Below, piece after piece: positions 34,921 to 45,440 of a stretch of DNA of 64,000 nt (positions are counted from its first letter, which is position 1; every line of letters starts with the position of its first letter). The notes under the pieces were generated by a model that did not search any database, was not told the DNA's origin, and saw only the letters and a list, made by a program, of their open reading frames with translations. The DNA is from Apostichopus japonicus. Lineage: Eukaryota; Echinodermata; Holothuroidea; Aspidochirotida; Stichopodidae. The position numbers were made by a program, and so were the translations under genes. Location of the stretch: assembly GCF_037975245.1 (NCBI RefSeq), contig NC_092577.1:23462398-23526397 (forward strand). Direction: 5' to 3'.

Positions 34921-35454
34921 GGAGTGATTGAAACCTGCATGTCTCCTACAACTTTGCAGTAATTTAAAAAGTGGTAGGGGTGGGGGGCTTCTTTTCTCAA
35001 AGTCATCAGTCATGCCAATTGATCTAAAACATAATGCATGTAATAGTTTGGAATCAGGTTTGGACTCGAAGAACTATTCCTTTTTATTAATTTTTGTTGT
35101 TGTAAAGATCAGCAGACTTATTCTAAGCACGTTCATCAATAAAAAAAGGAGCACTTAATTGAACTTGTTATGTGTATTGAAGCTTATTAATGTCCATGTT
35201 GATTGAAGTAAGAACAGCAGTGAAAGAAACTGCGTGTTTATTCAAAGCCCTGAATGGTAAAGTTAAGGAACACAGAAAAATAGAGAAAAACCATGATCAC
35301 GTCTTTCACAAAAGGAAAATGTAATACTAAAAACATGTCTATAATCTTAGATGACAGTGAAAACAAGTCTATATTTGGCAAGGAATACAACTGATCAAGA
35401 AATAAAGAACTGAATACAAGTGAATGATTAAGTCAAGGAAGTAGAGAATATCTT

Positions 35455-36045
35455 TGACCCAAGATCACTTTGACCTATGGGAAAACAATAGCAATTCATT
35501 ACTCTCTAGGGGCTACATATTAAAATGTAACAGTTAACCAACTTCTCTTCTTGAGATATGGCATTAGCACTAATGGCCGTAAGCATAACAATGGGATTAT
35601 CTACCCACCGAGTGTTATCAACATTTGCCATGAAACCAACTTTCACTTCTTGGGATATGAACTATTGTCCTCAAAATGACCTTCATGGTTAACAAAATGT
35701 TTTACCTACTCACCAAGGGCCACCTATATAGCTAGTCTGAAGTTCAACCAACTTTCACTTCTTGATATTGTTTATAAGTTTTCAAGAGTTGAACATCTCT
35801 TGACCTAAAATGACCTTTAACCTCCATGAAAAACAATAGGGTTCATCTACTTACCAAGTGCTATCTACATAGCAAGTTGGATGTCAAACCAACTAGCACT
35901 TCTTGAGATACTGTTTTACACAGATTTCAAATGTTGACCTCAAATGACCTTTAAACTCGATGCAAAACAATAAGGATCATCTACTCTTCAAAGACTACCT
36001 ATATACCAATTTTGAATGCAAGCAACTTTAACTTCTTGAGATGTT
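35455..36045 (+). repeat. Diverged tandem repeat, about 115-130 bp unit
   Basis: Four to five units share CAACTTTCACTTCTTGAGAT, AATGACCTTTAACCTC, AACAATAGGGTTCATCTACT and CACCTATATAGCAAG-like words. Same style as the half-site-rich family, but a different consensus. Confidence 0.6.
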
Positions 36046-36879
36046 GAGTGTACATCAAAAAAGAGTGCCGGATGGGTTTCAAGCAGTTGCATTACCAGTT
36101 GTCGAGGCTGTTGAACATCTACATTACCAACCACTGCCTAAGAAGAAAAGTGAAGAAAAAAGAGTATCATTTATTTTGCCTAAGTAACAATATCATTGCT
36201 TTGATTGATTGTGTCGCTTTGGGTGTTTTTAATATACATGTGATATTTGAAAATAGACATAAAATTTATTGTTTGAACACTACACCAAGTACTACGAAGT
36301 GTTTGTTTTTCAAAACTTGCTTTCAGACAAACTGTATTTTGCTTCCAAAAAGGTTTAGCAAATATAACCCTTTGATAATTGATGTCACTGTAAAATAACT
36401 ATTTTCAGTATGACAATCTAGCCAGCTACTTATGTTGCTAGTATTCTTTAATTGAGAAAGCCATCCTGTTATTACACTGAGTTTAACTGTTTAAAGAATT
36501 ACCAGCTGTTACTTTGCACCAAATCCCACAATTATGCAAATTGAAACTTACCCTTATATTTCCCTTCGCTCCTGCTGACGTTCTTCTACCTGCCTCCTAG
36601 CTGCAGCTGCTGTTAGCCGGGTTGTCCCGTTGTCTGGTGTTACCTGAGGCCTATCCAACCTCTACTTCTGCCAGCCCTCCTTGGTGTTTCATCACCAGAT
36701 GGTTGCTAAGAAGGTAGCAAAAGGTTACAAATTATAAACGCATCTTGGGATCAGCTGCTAAAATGTATTGCTATCATTTACTGGTGACATATGACTACAT
36801 GCTATTTATCACTTTCATGGAATGGTTGTACACTTTACTATAACATTTATAGAACAGCAGACATTGCCCTAGGTTTCAG

Positions 36880-37225
36880 TTTCCCGACCTGTTAGTTTCC
36901 TACCCTAAAACCGTTACTTTCCTCCCCTACCTCAAGGTAGTAAACTATCGCATTCAGGTTAGGAAACTAACATGCTTGTTGAATGCACTAAAAAAACAAA
37001 GGTTACTTACTACACTCACACATAATCAATTACAATTACTTCAGTTTTGCAAAGCACTTGCTACAAAGCACTACCACATGGCCTAGCCAGTATGCCTCAT
37101 TGCATTCCCTTATGAGAAACGTTACTTTCCTCTCCTGAAAAATGTTATTTCTCCCATGTTGTTAGAGGAGGAAACTAACGTTTTTCAAGAGAGGAAACTA
37201 ACGGATCCGGAAACTAACGGCCCCC
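36880..37225. repeat. MITE-like repeat in TTAA element, copy B
   Basis: Runs from GACCTGTTAGTTTCCTACCC to AACTAACGGATCCGGAAACT and AACGGCCCCC. Ends are inverted: GTTAGTTTCC at the left and GGAAACTAAC at the right. Interior words match copy A in order. Confidence 0.6.
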
Positions 37226-37787
37226 ATTGCGCTACACTCATAGCTACATTGGTTTTAGTGCACAATTCACAGCGTGTATATAACGTTATTCAGGCCTAAC
37301 CAATGTAAGTCACACACTAATAGGTCTGATTGTACTACAGTAAGTAGCCTATGTAACACCGAGTAGAGTGATACAATATCGTTCTAGAGAATGTTACGTA
37401 CCGATCGAGTTCTTGCTGGTTCAATGACTTTCTCTCTTATGTATCCTTGCTGCAAAGCAGGTTTTATTCCCGCGGAGCGACGAATTTTCTTGGGTTTTTA
37501 GGGCATCGTATGCAATGAGATATGCCGTAACTGTCCCTTCGCGCAGTACGTACATCTCCTCAGCTGATTTTTGTTTACTGTTTACCTTGCTATTCAAAGG
37601 ACCTTGTCCGTTATACATATTCACAAGGTTCCTTTTAGTGGGCGGAGTCTATCGAAGTCAAAGATTCAAAATACGAGTCAGAAAATGTCATATTTTTTGC
37701 TCTCTTTTTTTACAGTTAGCTTAGTTTACGTCATTGGTATAGTATCCTAGTATTGTAAAATCTCGAGAATCAACGCAAAATGCTGCT

Positions 37788-38202
37788 TTAATGCCTTCAG
37801 CGCCTGCTGGCTGTACCTGTGGACATGACTATCCTCGTGTTTTTTAAACCTCTCTAGAGCCTTCTTCCAATTGTCCATTCCTACTTTGATGAAGGCATCA
37901 TCTCCTTTAGGGGCATAGGTTAGGAAGCCATGGATCGTGGCTTTTTGACACGTGTAACAGAAAGCCCTGCCTCGCGTTTTACAGTATATCAGCCATGGGT
38001 AGCTGTCCAACCATTTCCTGGAAAAACTCCTTTTCTGTTGCTGTGTGGCTTTTGACGAACTTTTAAAGTCTTCCTCAGAAAACTGGCGGAATGGGGCGTC
38101 ACCATCTAAACGGCAACAGTGTCCATGGCAAGAAGACTCGGAAGCTGCTTCAGAGCATGATGCCCCAGTTTCTTCCTGTGTATCGTCGCTCAGACGGGGT
38201 TC
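37788..38202 (-). pseudogene. hAT transposase, N-terminal TTF zinc-finger portion
   Basis: Open on the minus strand from just after a TAA (38205-38203) to the TTAA at 37791-37788. It reads an acidic, Cys-containing leader (EPRLSDDTQEETGASCSE), then KRSFSRKWLDSYPWLIYC and GRAFCYTCQKA, then WKKALERFKKHEDSHVHRYS. This is the TTF-type zinc finger (two Cys, then two His) that opens ZMYM1-like hAT proteins. No in-frame ATG exists. An ATG at 38222 is one base out of frame, and a slip in CCCC at 38196-38199 would join it. Alternatively an upstream exon is spliced here: TTGTCTTCCTTTCAG precedes it at about 38230-38245. Downstream of the TTAA the frame runs into the inserted element and stops. Confidence 0.8.
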
Positions 38203-38244
38203 TTATGGCATTGGACCCGCATGCTGAGCTGAAAGGAAGACAAG

Positions 38245-40560
38245 AACGCACAGCTGCATTATATTTCCTTGTCGTTGATATTCTCGCAACCCCAATCTAC
38301 GTAAGTTGCTCTTTTGCATATGATGCTTGCAGAATTTCACCTCAAACGATCATTACACAAACACACATAGGCACCAGGTGTTAGGCTTACAAATATTTAG
38401 TGTTCCATTAAATGACTGTTCCCCCTGGTTATCACAGTTAGGCTTATTCGCCTTCAGAGGTCGAATGGCATTAAAACCGTACTAAAAGCAGAGTTTGTAT
38501 TCGGGTTACTCCATACCTGAAACGTACAAGGCAGGAGGTATAAACCTGCGATAAATATTTAAAACTTAGTTATTGCTTTTGCAAATTTTGACTGCATTGA
38601 AATCAACAGAGTTCTTTACCCCCCCCCCCCCTCCCCTTACGGCCAAAAACCATACACACATTTTTAATTGCCTAAGAGAGCCATTTACAATTAGACCCGA
38701 ATTTACAACTCCTTACACTGGTAGATTACTCTCGATCGTGAGTAGGGCCTATTACGGCCACGCACACGGGGCCAGTGTTGACCCTACTGTTACGTCACCA
38801 CCACGTCCGAGCTCGTACGCAAACACCTGCTCACAAATCCCGGTAGCGTAGTCTACAGTTTCAAACTGTACGTAAGTAGCGGGTGCACATCCATGCTAAA
38901 GGATTAGCCATATACTGTAGGTCAGCCCCCAGGTACGGACCAGGTCAGTGCCGAAGCCACGGAGAGGGAGGATGAGGCTCAACCTCAGGATTCAGGACTC
39001 CACGATGTACAAATGTAATGGCCGCCCACGTGATAAAATATTATCATAAATACGTTTGTGATTGTCCAGTGACATGTGACGCTGTATTTTCACAAACACC
39101 GTGAAACATTTTGACAGGTTATCGTCTACGTTTCTGTGGGTTTCATATTTCCCCCATGGGCATGCCCTTCTTTCTCCCACTCCCTATAGACCCCCATTTA
39201 AGAATAGTGTATTATATTGGCTAGGCTATATTATAGGCCGCCGTGCCGGACCACGCCAACTTACTACAATAATTACATTGCGAAACTACATCGGAAACAT
39301 GTTATATCTTGCTAATCACAATCTGCCTTAGCCCCTGACCAAGCTGACCGGGACCCAGCTAGGTGTATTGCAGTAGTTCCTCGAAAAATAATGCCGAACG
39401 AGACATGCTACTGTCGATGACAGGAAGTTATTTTAACGAACGAGTTATAATAACTTTCTGTCATCGACAGTAGCATTTCCTGCTTCCGACGGGGCAATGT
39501 CATCGACCTTTTCCGATTGTGTTGCTGAGAATTCAATGTCACTGTCCTCTCCCGCCAGATTCTCTTCTTCTCTTCTCTCTTTTTCATCTTTCTTCTCACG
39601 TTTTTTGAAAAAAATTCCGTATGTCCATTCTCAAGTCTACCGAGGCATAATATGATGAAACTGCTAAATGATTACACACACGTCTAATCCGTATAGTCCC
39701 CAAAAGAGCCAATATGTGATAGAGATAAACAATCGGCAACGTCGATTATATCAACGGGAGCCCAGCGTACTAATGATTGGTTAATAGTTCGGGTTCAGGA
39801 TTTAAGATGTACTAAAATCGAATTCTTAAGTAAGATGATAGAGAATTTAACATATATATCATATTTATCTATAGTTCAGGGCACCTTAATACGTATTTTT
39901 GTGTAAAGAATACCCTACAGAGTAACACGTATACCCTCGCGAGACCGGAACATAATCTGCAGCGCGGCACACGTTGCAGTCGTGCACGGAGACGCGAAAA
40001 CAAGCTGGCTGGGCGATCTTATTATTGAACAGTGGGCTGGAATATAAGGGTCGGAGTGGAATTCCTATATCTCTTCATAATTTTCCCACATGAATTCGGC
40101 AATTCGGTGATTATTTTCTCACATATTACCTATTTCCACTGTTAGGATCAGTTGTATGAAATATGAGAGGGCGATGATTATCGCAGCATTGGTATCGTTG
40201 ATTTCTATAACCCGTCATATGATTGATCGTAGAGGCCATTATATTCATACGTTCACCAATGATTGTCCTTCCGCTGTGACAATCGCGGTGATTGTCGTTG
40301 ATGAAACTTTTCCACATGCAATGCACAAACGAAATGGGCACCCAGTTATCAATGTGGTCTATAGCCAGGGGACGGGCGGAGGGCCCCCAGCGTTTACTAA
40401 AATTATTACACCTATTTAGTATACGTGTGCATCGGACAGATCGACAAGTATGCATTGAAAAATGGGCAGATGCACGTTTCGGAGCCTTGGTAAATATTGG
40501 GGGGCTTATCATGCATTTGCCCCCTCAACTTTTTCATTGGGGGGCTGAGCCCCCCCCCCA
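38245..40560. other. 5' part of the hAT element, no coding recognised
   Basis: Probably the promoter and 5' non-coding region of the transposase gene. Contains a C-run at about 38618, a hairpin at 39405-39476 and otherwise unrecognised sequence. Short frames on both strands lack motifs. Confidence 0.4.
39405..39476. repeat. 28 bp stem hairpin
   Basis: ATGCTACTGTCGATGACAGG then AAGTTATT (39405-39432) pairs with 39449-39476 with one mismatch around a 16-base loop. It lies within the hAT element and has no target duplication. Confidence 0.75.
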
Positions 40561-40825
40561 AGCCCCCACGGTTCCGCCGCCACTGGTATTGAAGCCTGGG
40601 GTAGTACAAGGTGTTGATTGAGGGACATCAAGAGTGCAGATATTAAAAAGACAGGGTATCTCCTGTTATATCTGCATTGAGTGCTGATCTCGTTATGAAA
40701 TGATCTAGAAAATGTAGTACAGGACCGATGGAAAATTACTCTTTGATGTTTTGCACATTTTATTACAGGCTGTTTAATGTGTACATTGTTCGCTATTACA
40801 GAAAATAATCCCCTGAAACTTCCAG

Positions 40826-41106
40826 CAAAAGATTTTGCAAGCGGCTAGACTTGGAGAAAAAACAATTTCGGTCTCATCTTCTAAAACTGCAGTGGAATTG
40901 CAAGTAAGACTAATGGAGGAATTCCACAAACTAAAAGATGCAGGAGGTTACGAATATCTCCGAAGTACGGCACAAACAAAGCTGCTAGAGAGCATTTCTT
41001 TGCCTGCTGGAGGAGGTTACTCTGCAGCAACCTGAAGTTTGTAATGAAACAAGCTCGGATTTATTTGAGACCAATACAGGCTGAATTGGATCTTTCAAAC
41101 ATGACG
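40826..41106 (+). CDS. HECT ligase gene (G2E3-like), earliest recognised exon
   Basis: The acceptor ACTTCCAG precedes an exon reading QKILQAARLGEKTISVSSSK, later FHKLKDAGGYEYLRSTAQTK and GGGYSAAT, then after a one-base shift LKFVMKQARIYLRPIQAELD. The donor is ACG|GTGAGA. The block GGY...LK...QAxxYIRPLQxDLD is typical of the G2E3-like HECT proteins that are abundant in fish and invertebrates. The shift lies at about 41028-41032 (GCAACCTGA). One extra base would join the halves. Either the gene is damaged or the assembly has an indel. Upstream exons were not found. The hAT element ends 230 bases before this exon. Confidence 0.7.
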
Positions 41107-41750
41107 GTGAGAAAAAGGGACCATACTTTGCTCAGCTATTTATATATTTACTGTTTTACTATTGCTTTTATTGTTCACTGGGTTGCTCTGAAGCCACATT
41201 TAAAGCATATGATTGCGTTACAATATGAGAGATTGCCATTGATAGCCATGAGTTTCAGGGCTTGGTCCTCTCATGTTTGTTTCTTACATTATTTGATTTT
41301 TTAGAACTCAGCTGACCCATGAAATTAATATATTTTACCTACTGAATTCCCTCTTTCTTTACCTTCTTGGCTTAAGTTAGCTTTTTTCATGGTGACTTGT
41401 TTTTGGTAGTTCCATTCAAGAGACACTGTTTTTGGAAAATCAAATTTAGGTATATGAATCCACTTTCTCTACAGCATTATGTGGTATTGGCCTATAGTTA
41501 GTGTCGGCATGCTTCTTTTTTCTTTTTCATAGTTTGTGATACATAGTTAAAACAATTTGAACAGTTCTGTATTATTCTGTGTACAATTTTCTTCCCCCAC
41601 CTTTTTCTTTAGCTTTATACTTTTGACAACACTATATTGCTAAACTTAAGATAAACAAGTATGAACCCAGTAGTTGCTTATTTAAGAAGGACTACAGTTG
41701 CTGATATGTTTTACTACAACTCCATGCTAGTTCATTTTTATTATGCTAAG

Positions 41751-41869
41751 GTTGATGAAGTCACTGAGGAAGATGAACTGATGATTGAATGCAATCAAAG
41801 CCAGATGTTTTTTGCCCAAACAAAACTGAAGAAACATGTAACTCAGTGTGGGAGACAGACACAAGAAAG
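41751..41869 (+). CDS. HECT ligase gene exon: degenerate zinc-finger segment
   Basis: Acceptor TATGCTAAG, donor AAAG|GTTTGT. Phase fits the exons before and after. Reads VDEVTEEDELMIECNQSQMF then FAQTKLKKHVTQCGRQTQER. The C...H...C pattern resembles the UBZ/C2H2-like modules of this family (usually CxxC...H...C), but the second Cys is missing here (CNQSQ). Ubiquitin binding may be lost. Confidence 0.6.
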
Positions 41870-42019
41870 GTTTGTTATAGGTGATACAAGTTCTGAATGA
41901 CTTTTTACCCAAGTTTTGATGTACTGCATCTTGCATATCTGGTTTTAATACAAATTCTGTGGAAGTATCATAAAAAACATAGTATATCATTACATCCCTG
42001 TTATGTTGACTTTCTTCAG

Positions 42020-42091
42020 AGACGAGCATGATGATACAAGACCTTCCGCTCATGGGGTTGTAACAGAGACTGAAAGTTGCTCTGTTGAAAG
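42020..42091 (+). CDS. HECT ligase gene small exon 1 of 3
   Basis: 72 bases between TTTCTTCAG and AAAG|GTTAGT, splitting an Arg codon at each end. Encodes DEHDDTRPSAHGVVTETESC and SVE. It has the same phase as the two following small exons and similar composition (acidic, Ser/Thr rich), so it probably encodes a flexible linker. Confidence 0.55.
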
Positions 42092-42819
42092 GTTAGTCAG
42101 TTTGTCACAGCGTTCACAATTAAAACTTCGCTATGTATATATTAATCAGTGTGGAGATGTAGTGAATGTGTAGTGTACAAAATGATTGGATGCGTTAGAG
42201 TGTACATTCCCTTTTCAACACTGATTATTCTAAGGTGAAACAGTGAAGACAAATATATATGTGTTCAATGCTGGGTTGTATTATGGATAAAAATACACTA
42301 TATTTGGACTAACATTGTAAAACTTGTAATAATGGTTACCTCATTTGTACAACATATATTTTGTACGTCTGTAACAACATGTAGGAAAAAATGTAAGAGA
42401 TAAATAACAAGACCAATTGTTCAATTTCTTTTAAGGTAAACAGTGTTCCAATTTAGATTGATTGCATAAAGTTCTTGACTGTCTTCAGTAAAAGAGTTCT
42501 GAGATCCTCTTACTCTTATTTTCTTTTGGTAATAAAATGTCACTTCTATTTCAATTATCCAAAATATTTTGCTATGTAAACAACTTAAGGCTTAGTGGAA
42601 CATGGCATAGGAACATCTTTGACAGCAAGTAAGGATGCCTTAATATGAATCAGAAACACTACAGATTGATGGACATTCATGCAGGATTGCTTGGTGTGAC
42701 TTTCTTGGTTGGCAAAGTTAACTTGGTTATGTATACCTTATCAATCAGATAACGGATGACATAATTTTTTAAGTCACAGATCATAGCTTTCTGGTTATTT
42801 TCGTTCTATTTCAAATTAG

Positions 42820-42894
42820 AGATGGGAATGATAGACAAACAGAATCAGCTGCATCTGAAATACAGACTGGACCCTCGTTTTGTGCTCCTGATAT
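42820..42894 (+). CDS. HECT ligase gene small exon 2 of 3
   Basis: 75 bases between TCAAATTAG and ATAT|GTAAGT. Encodes DGNDRQTESAASEIQTGPSF and CAPD. It shares the D-x-N/H-D start, S/T-x-S-x-I-Q core and phase with its neighbours. Confidence 0.55.
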
Positions 42895-43075
42895 GTAAGT
42901 AATATGTTCTTTATAATTGTTATGAAAATGTTCTTCTTGCTTATCATAATCATGACCAGCTTTCTTTAAATTATTATCTCTCTAATGCTTCAAGGAAATC
43001 GTGCGTTTCAATTGTGATTTGTTGAATCTTGACCTACTATAAGCTAATAAATACATCTCAGTATGCTTTAAGTCA

Positions 43076-43420
43076 AATGTTCACCAGGATTAAGGATTGA
43101 TGTTCGATACCTGGCAAGATCATTCGGTTGTATCCTTGGGCAAGGCACATTATCTCCATTGCTTCTATTCACCAAAGTGTGTAAATGGGGACTTGCAAGG
43201 TAATTAACTTGTAGATATAGTTGGGTGTTGCCCGTTTGTGGCTGCACCCTATTGGAAGTCCTCTGGAAGTCCCCAAGAGAGATTGATTGAATTGTGCACA
43301 CTTTGGTGTGTGGGTGTGACAAGTTACCAATGACAGGGCTTAACTTGTAAAGTCGTGTGAGAGGGCATCGGCCTTGAGAAAGGCTGTAAGCACTCAACTT
43401 TAAGCTTTAAGTGCCATAGC
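43076..43420 (-). repeat. SINE-like dispersed repeat in a HECT gene intron
   Basis: Contains GTATCCTTGGGCAAGGCACA, TTATCTCCATTGCTTCTATT and GTAAATGGGGAC-type words, familiar from short interspersed repeats of marine invertebrates, then TGAGAAAGGCTGTAAGC. Strand and limits are uncertain. Confidence 0.4.
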
Positions 43421-43638
43421 TATACTGCTACACAGCCCACTTTGCCCCTTCTGATGCCCACCCTGCCCATTCAAGTTCTGAAACTCTTTCTATGCCAATC
43501 TGGGATTTTATAGTGTACTAAATTCTAGAAAGCATTATGTGGTCGGCCAGTCCTTCATGTACACACCCTTTAATATCCATATTTACACAAATTACTGAAT
43601 TAAGCAAACATCCAGGGCGAATTTTTTTTCAAAATCAG

Positions 43639-43704
43639 AATTGGTAATGATACACCATCAACATCTGGAATACAGAATGAAAGCCACTTCCATGTTTCTG
43701 ACAG
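43639..43704 (+). CDS. HECT ligase gene small exon 3 of 3
   Basis: 66 bases between AAAATCAG and ACAG|GTAAGC. Encodes IGNDTPSTSGIQNESHFHVS and D. Phase is compatible with the HECT exon at 45.2 kb (AG|T giving Ser). Confidence 0.55.
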
Positions 43705-45215
43705 GTAAGCTAGTCAGTAGGCCATACTAGATGGGAGGGTAAGGGACATGAAAATATTGTGTTGAGAACTAACTAATGCCCAAATTCAACAGTGACCATG
43801 CATGCCATGGTGGAAAAATAGGAGTGGTGGTATGAAGTTATAGTCATTTTGTAGTTATGAACAGTACTTAATGCATGCCTTGTTGATTATTGCATTAAAA
43901 GTTTAAGACTACCGGTACTCCAGTATATAAACCTAAATTATCATGGAATGGAATAAGGTGCAATGCCTGACATTTACCATAGATATTACATTACAAGTAA
44001 TAGGAATAACCTAAGTTTTGCTCACAACCCTGATATGTGGGATCTGGTGAGATGAGTACAATCAGAGTACTGCATTAGTTCTGGGCAAGAGTATGAGTAT
44101 ATGGTTGAGTCTGCATCAATACAAGTTGTTAAGCTCAACACAAGTACAGAAATCTCTTCTTGTACTTATATTCGATTTGAAGTACAAAACTCCCCTGTAG
44201 AGAGTACATTGTGATTATTGTTGGGTTTTGTTAAACTTTTAGCAAATTCTTGTAATATCAGAAATTTTTGTGATACATGCTGCTTCCTGTACATTGGGTT
44301 ACTTGTAATGTATGATTCCTTATATATTATTCACCTGTAATATTCATACTGATGGTAGGAATACCTTTCAGTTCTATTAAAAATATTCTTGTCCACTAAT
44401 ATACAAACTGCATGCCATACTCTGATCAGTGAATTTGGCAGAGTACATTGGAATACATCCCTCATATGAAACTAGAATTCCTATATGAGAATTTTACCTT
44501 CCTCATATGAAATACAAACTCCACATAGGAAACTGGAAATGGGTAAATCTCAGTGAAATGATGTTCCTCGTGTGAGGCTTAGGACATTTCTTGTATGAAA
44601 ATAGCCATTTTACATATGATTTGGTCATTTCACATATAAAACTTACTGAATTGAAAATGTGCTTACATTCACTAATCATTCCCATGCAAGCTGCTCTTCC
44701 TTTGTCTTCTCTTTCTCAACTAAATGCCTGTCAATTGGATTATATGCTGAGAGTTAGATGACCTCTCCTTTATCCATCCATGGTCACACAGTGCCAATTA
44801 TGAGGGACTTAGCATAGCAATGATTGTATGCGCAAAACATGCGGAAAGGAAAATGTTACATATCTGTCTTCCTATTCCATCTCATGGACATGGTGTATTT
44901 AGCCATCCTCTTTTGGATGGAATGCAGCCTATCACGGATTTTTCCACAATTGTCAACAAGGAAAAATGAATTGTGATGTCATCATGAGAGGCGTGCATCA
45001 GCTGGGGCTTTCAACATAGCATATTGAAATAAGATATAAACCATGCTGGCATGGGCAGATACATTGCTGTGCAGGGACTACAGGGTGATGATCATTAGCA
45101 TGCTGTCTGTTTATAACTTATAAGATTAGGGAGGCCAGTTGTTTGATATTAGAGCAACAGCAGGGAATTCAATAATTTTAGCAAAGTTGGTTTTTTTCTT
45201 TGTGTCATTTCCCAG

Positions 45216-45440
45216 TGATGAAACAGCTCTAGTGGCTCAAATGCAGAGTAAGCTGGTGACCTACCGTGGTCTACGAGAGGCGCAGTCAGTGGACTTAGTC
45301 ATTCGTAGAAAGAAAGTTATCAAAACTGCCACTGATGTAATTAGAAAACCGACAGAATTTTCCTTTTACAAAGATCCAGTCATCTATTTCTCTGGTGAAG
45401 ATGCAGTCGACCTTGGTGGGCCAAAAAGAGAGTTTTTTAG
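45216..45440 (+). CDS. HECT ligase gene exon: start of HECT domain
   Basis: The acceptor TTTCCCAG and donor TTTTTTAG|GTATGT bound 225 bases. Reads DETALVAQMQSKLVTYRGLR, then VDLVIRRKKVIKTATDVIRK and FYKDPVIYFSGEDAVDLGGP KREFF. The last stretch is the classic N-lobe opening of a HECT domain (hhFxGExGhDxGGPxREFF). The codon for the final Arg is split to the next exon. Confidence 0.88.

Larger units (their letters stand above)
32983..37787. mobile_element. 4.8 kb TTAA-type DNA element inside the hAT transposase gene
   Basis: The termini are AGCAGCATTTTGCGTT (32983-32998) and its exact complement (37772-37787). TTAA lies on both sides (32979-32982 and 37788-37791). TTAA duplication is characteristic of piggyBac, Kolobok and Sola3-type elements. 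The terminal bases do not decide between these. I see no intact transposase inside, so it looks non-autonomous or decayed. Contents: a lysine-rich short ORF (33.4 kb), two MITE copies (34.0 and 36.9 kb), tandem duplications (34.65 and 35.5 kb), and a short open minus stretch at about 36660-36556 (LTAAAARRQVEERQQERREI). Removing the segment with one TTAA restores the hAT frame exactly. Confidence 0.85.
30263..40585 (-). mobile_element. Complete hAT element (10.3 kb) with 8 bp target duplication
   Basis: The left end CAGGCGCGGCGGAACGGG (30263) and the right end, whose complement reads CAGTGGCGGCGGAACCGTGG (40585), form imperfect inverted termini. The identical octamer GTATTGAA lies immediately outside both (30255-30262 and 40586-40593). 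Inside, on the minus strand, is a ZMYM1-like hAT transposase gene, split by a TTAA-flanked insertion. Subterminal G-rich runs (GGGGGGGGGCT) occur at both ends. The element without its insert would be about 5.5 kb. The insertion lies 230 bp upstream of the first exon I recognise for the HECT gene, so probably in its intron or 5' flank. Confidence 0.88.

Noticed and set aside
34738-34925. G-rich runs as a regulatory quadruplex element
   Set aside because: The runs are ends of a tandemly duplicated repeat unit, and similar G-runs are scattered widely in the window. No specific support.
36048-36398. 116-codon plus frame in the TTAA element as a transposase
   Set aside because: No catalytic DDD or DDE spacing or zinc-finger pattern that I can see; composition is that of AT-rich noise.
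38045-38384. Plus-strand frames over the hAT N-terminal region with a GTAAGT at about 38300
   Set aside because: They are antisense to the TTF zinc-finger coding sequence, and the minus strand has the convincing motif and a better splice acceptor.
43068-43397. 109-codon minus frame within a HECT gene intron
   Set aside because: Coincides with a SINE-like repeat and lacks motifs.
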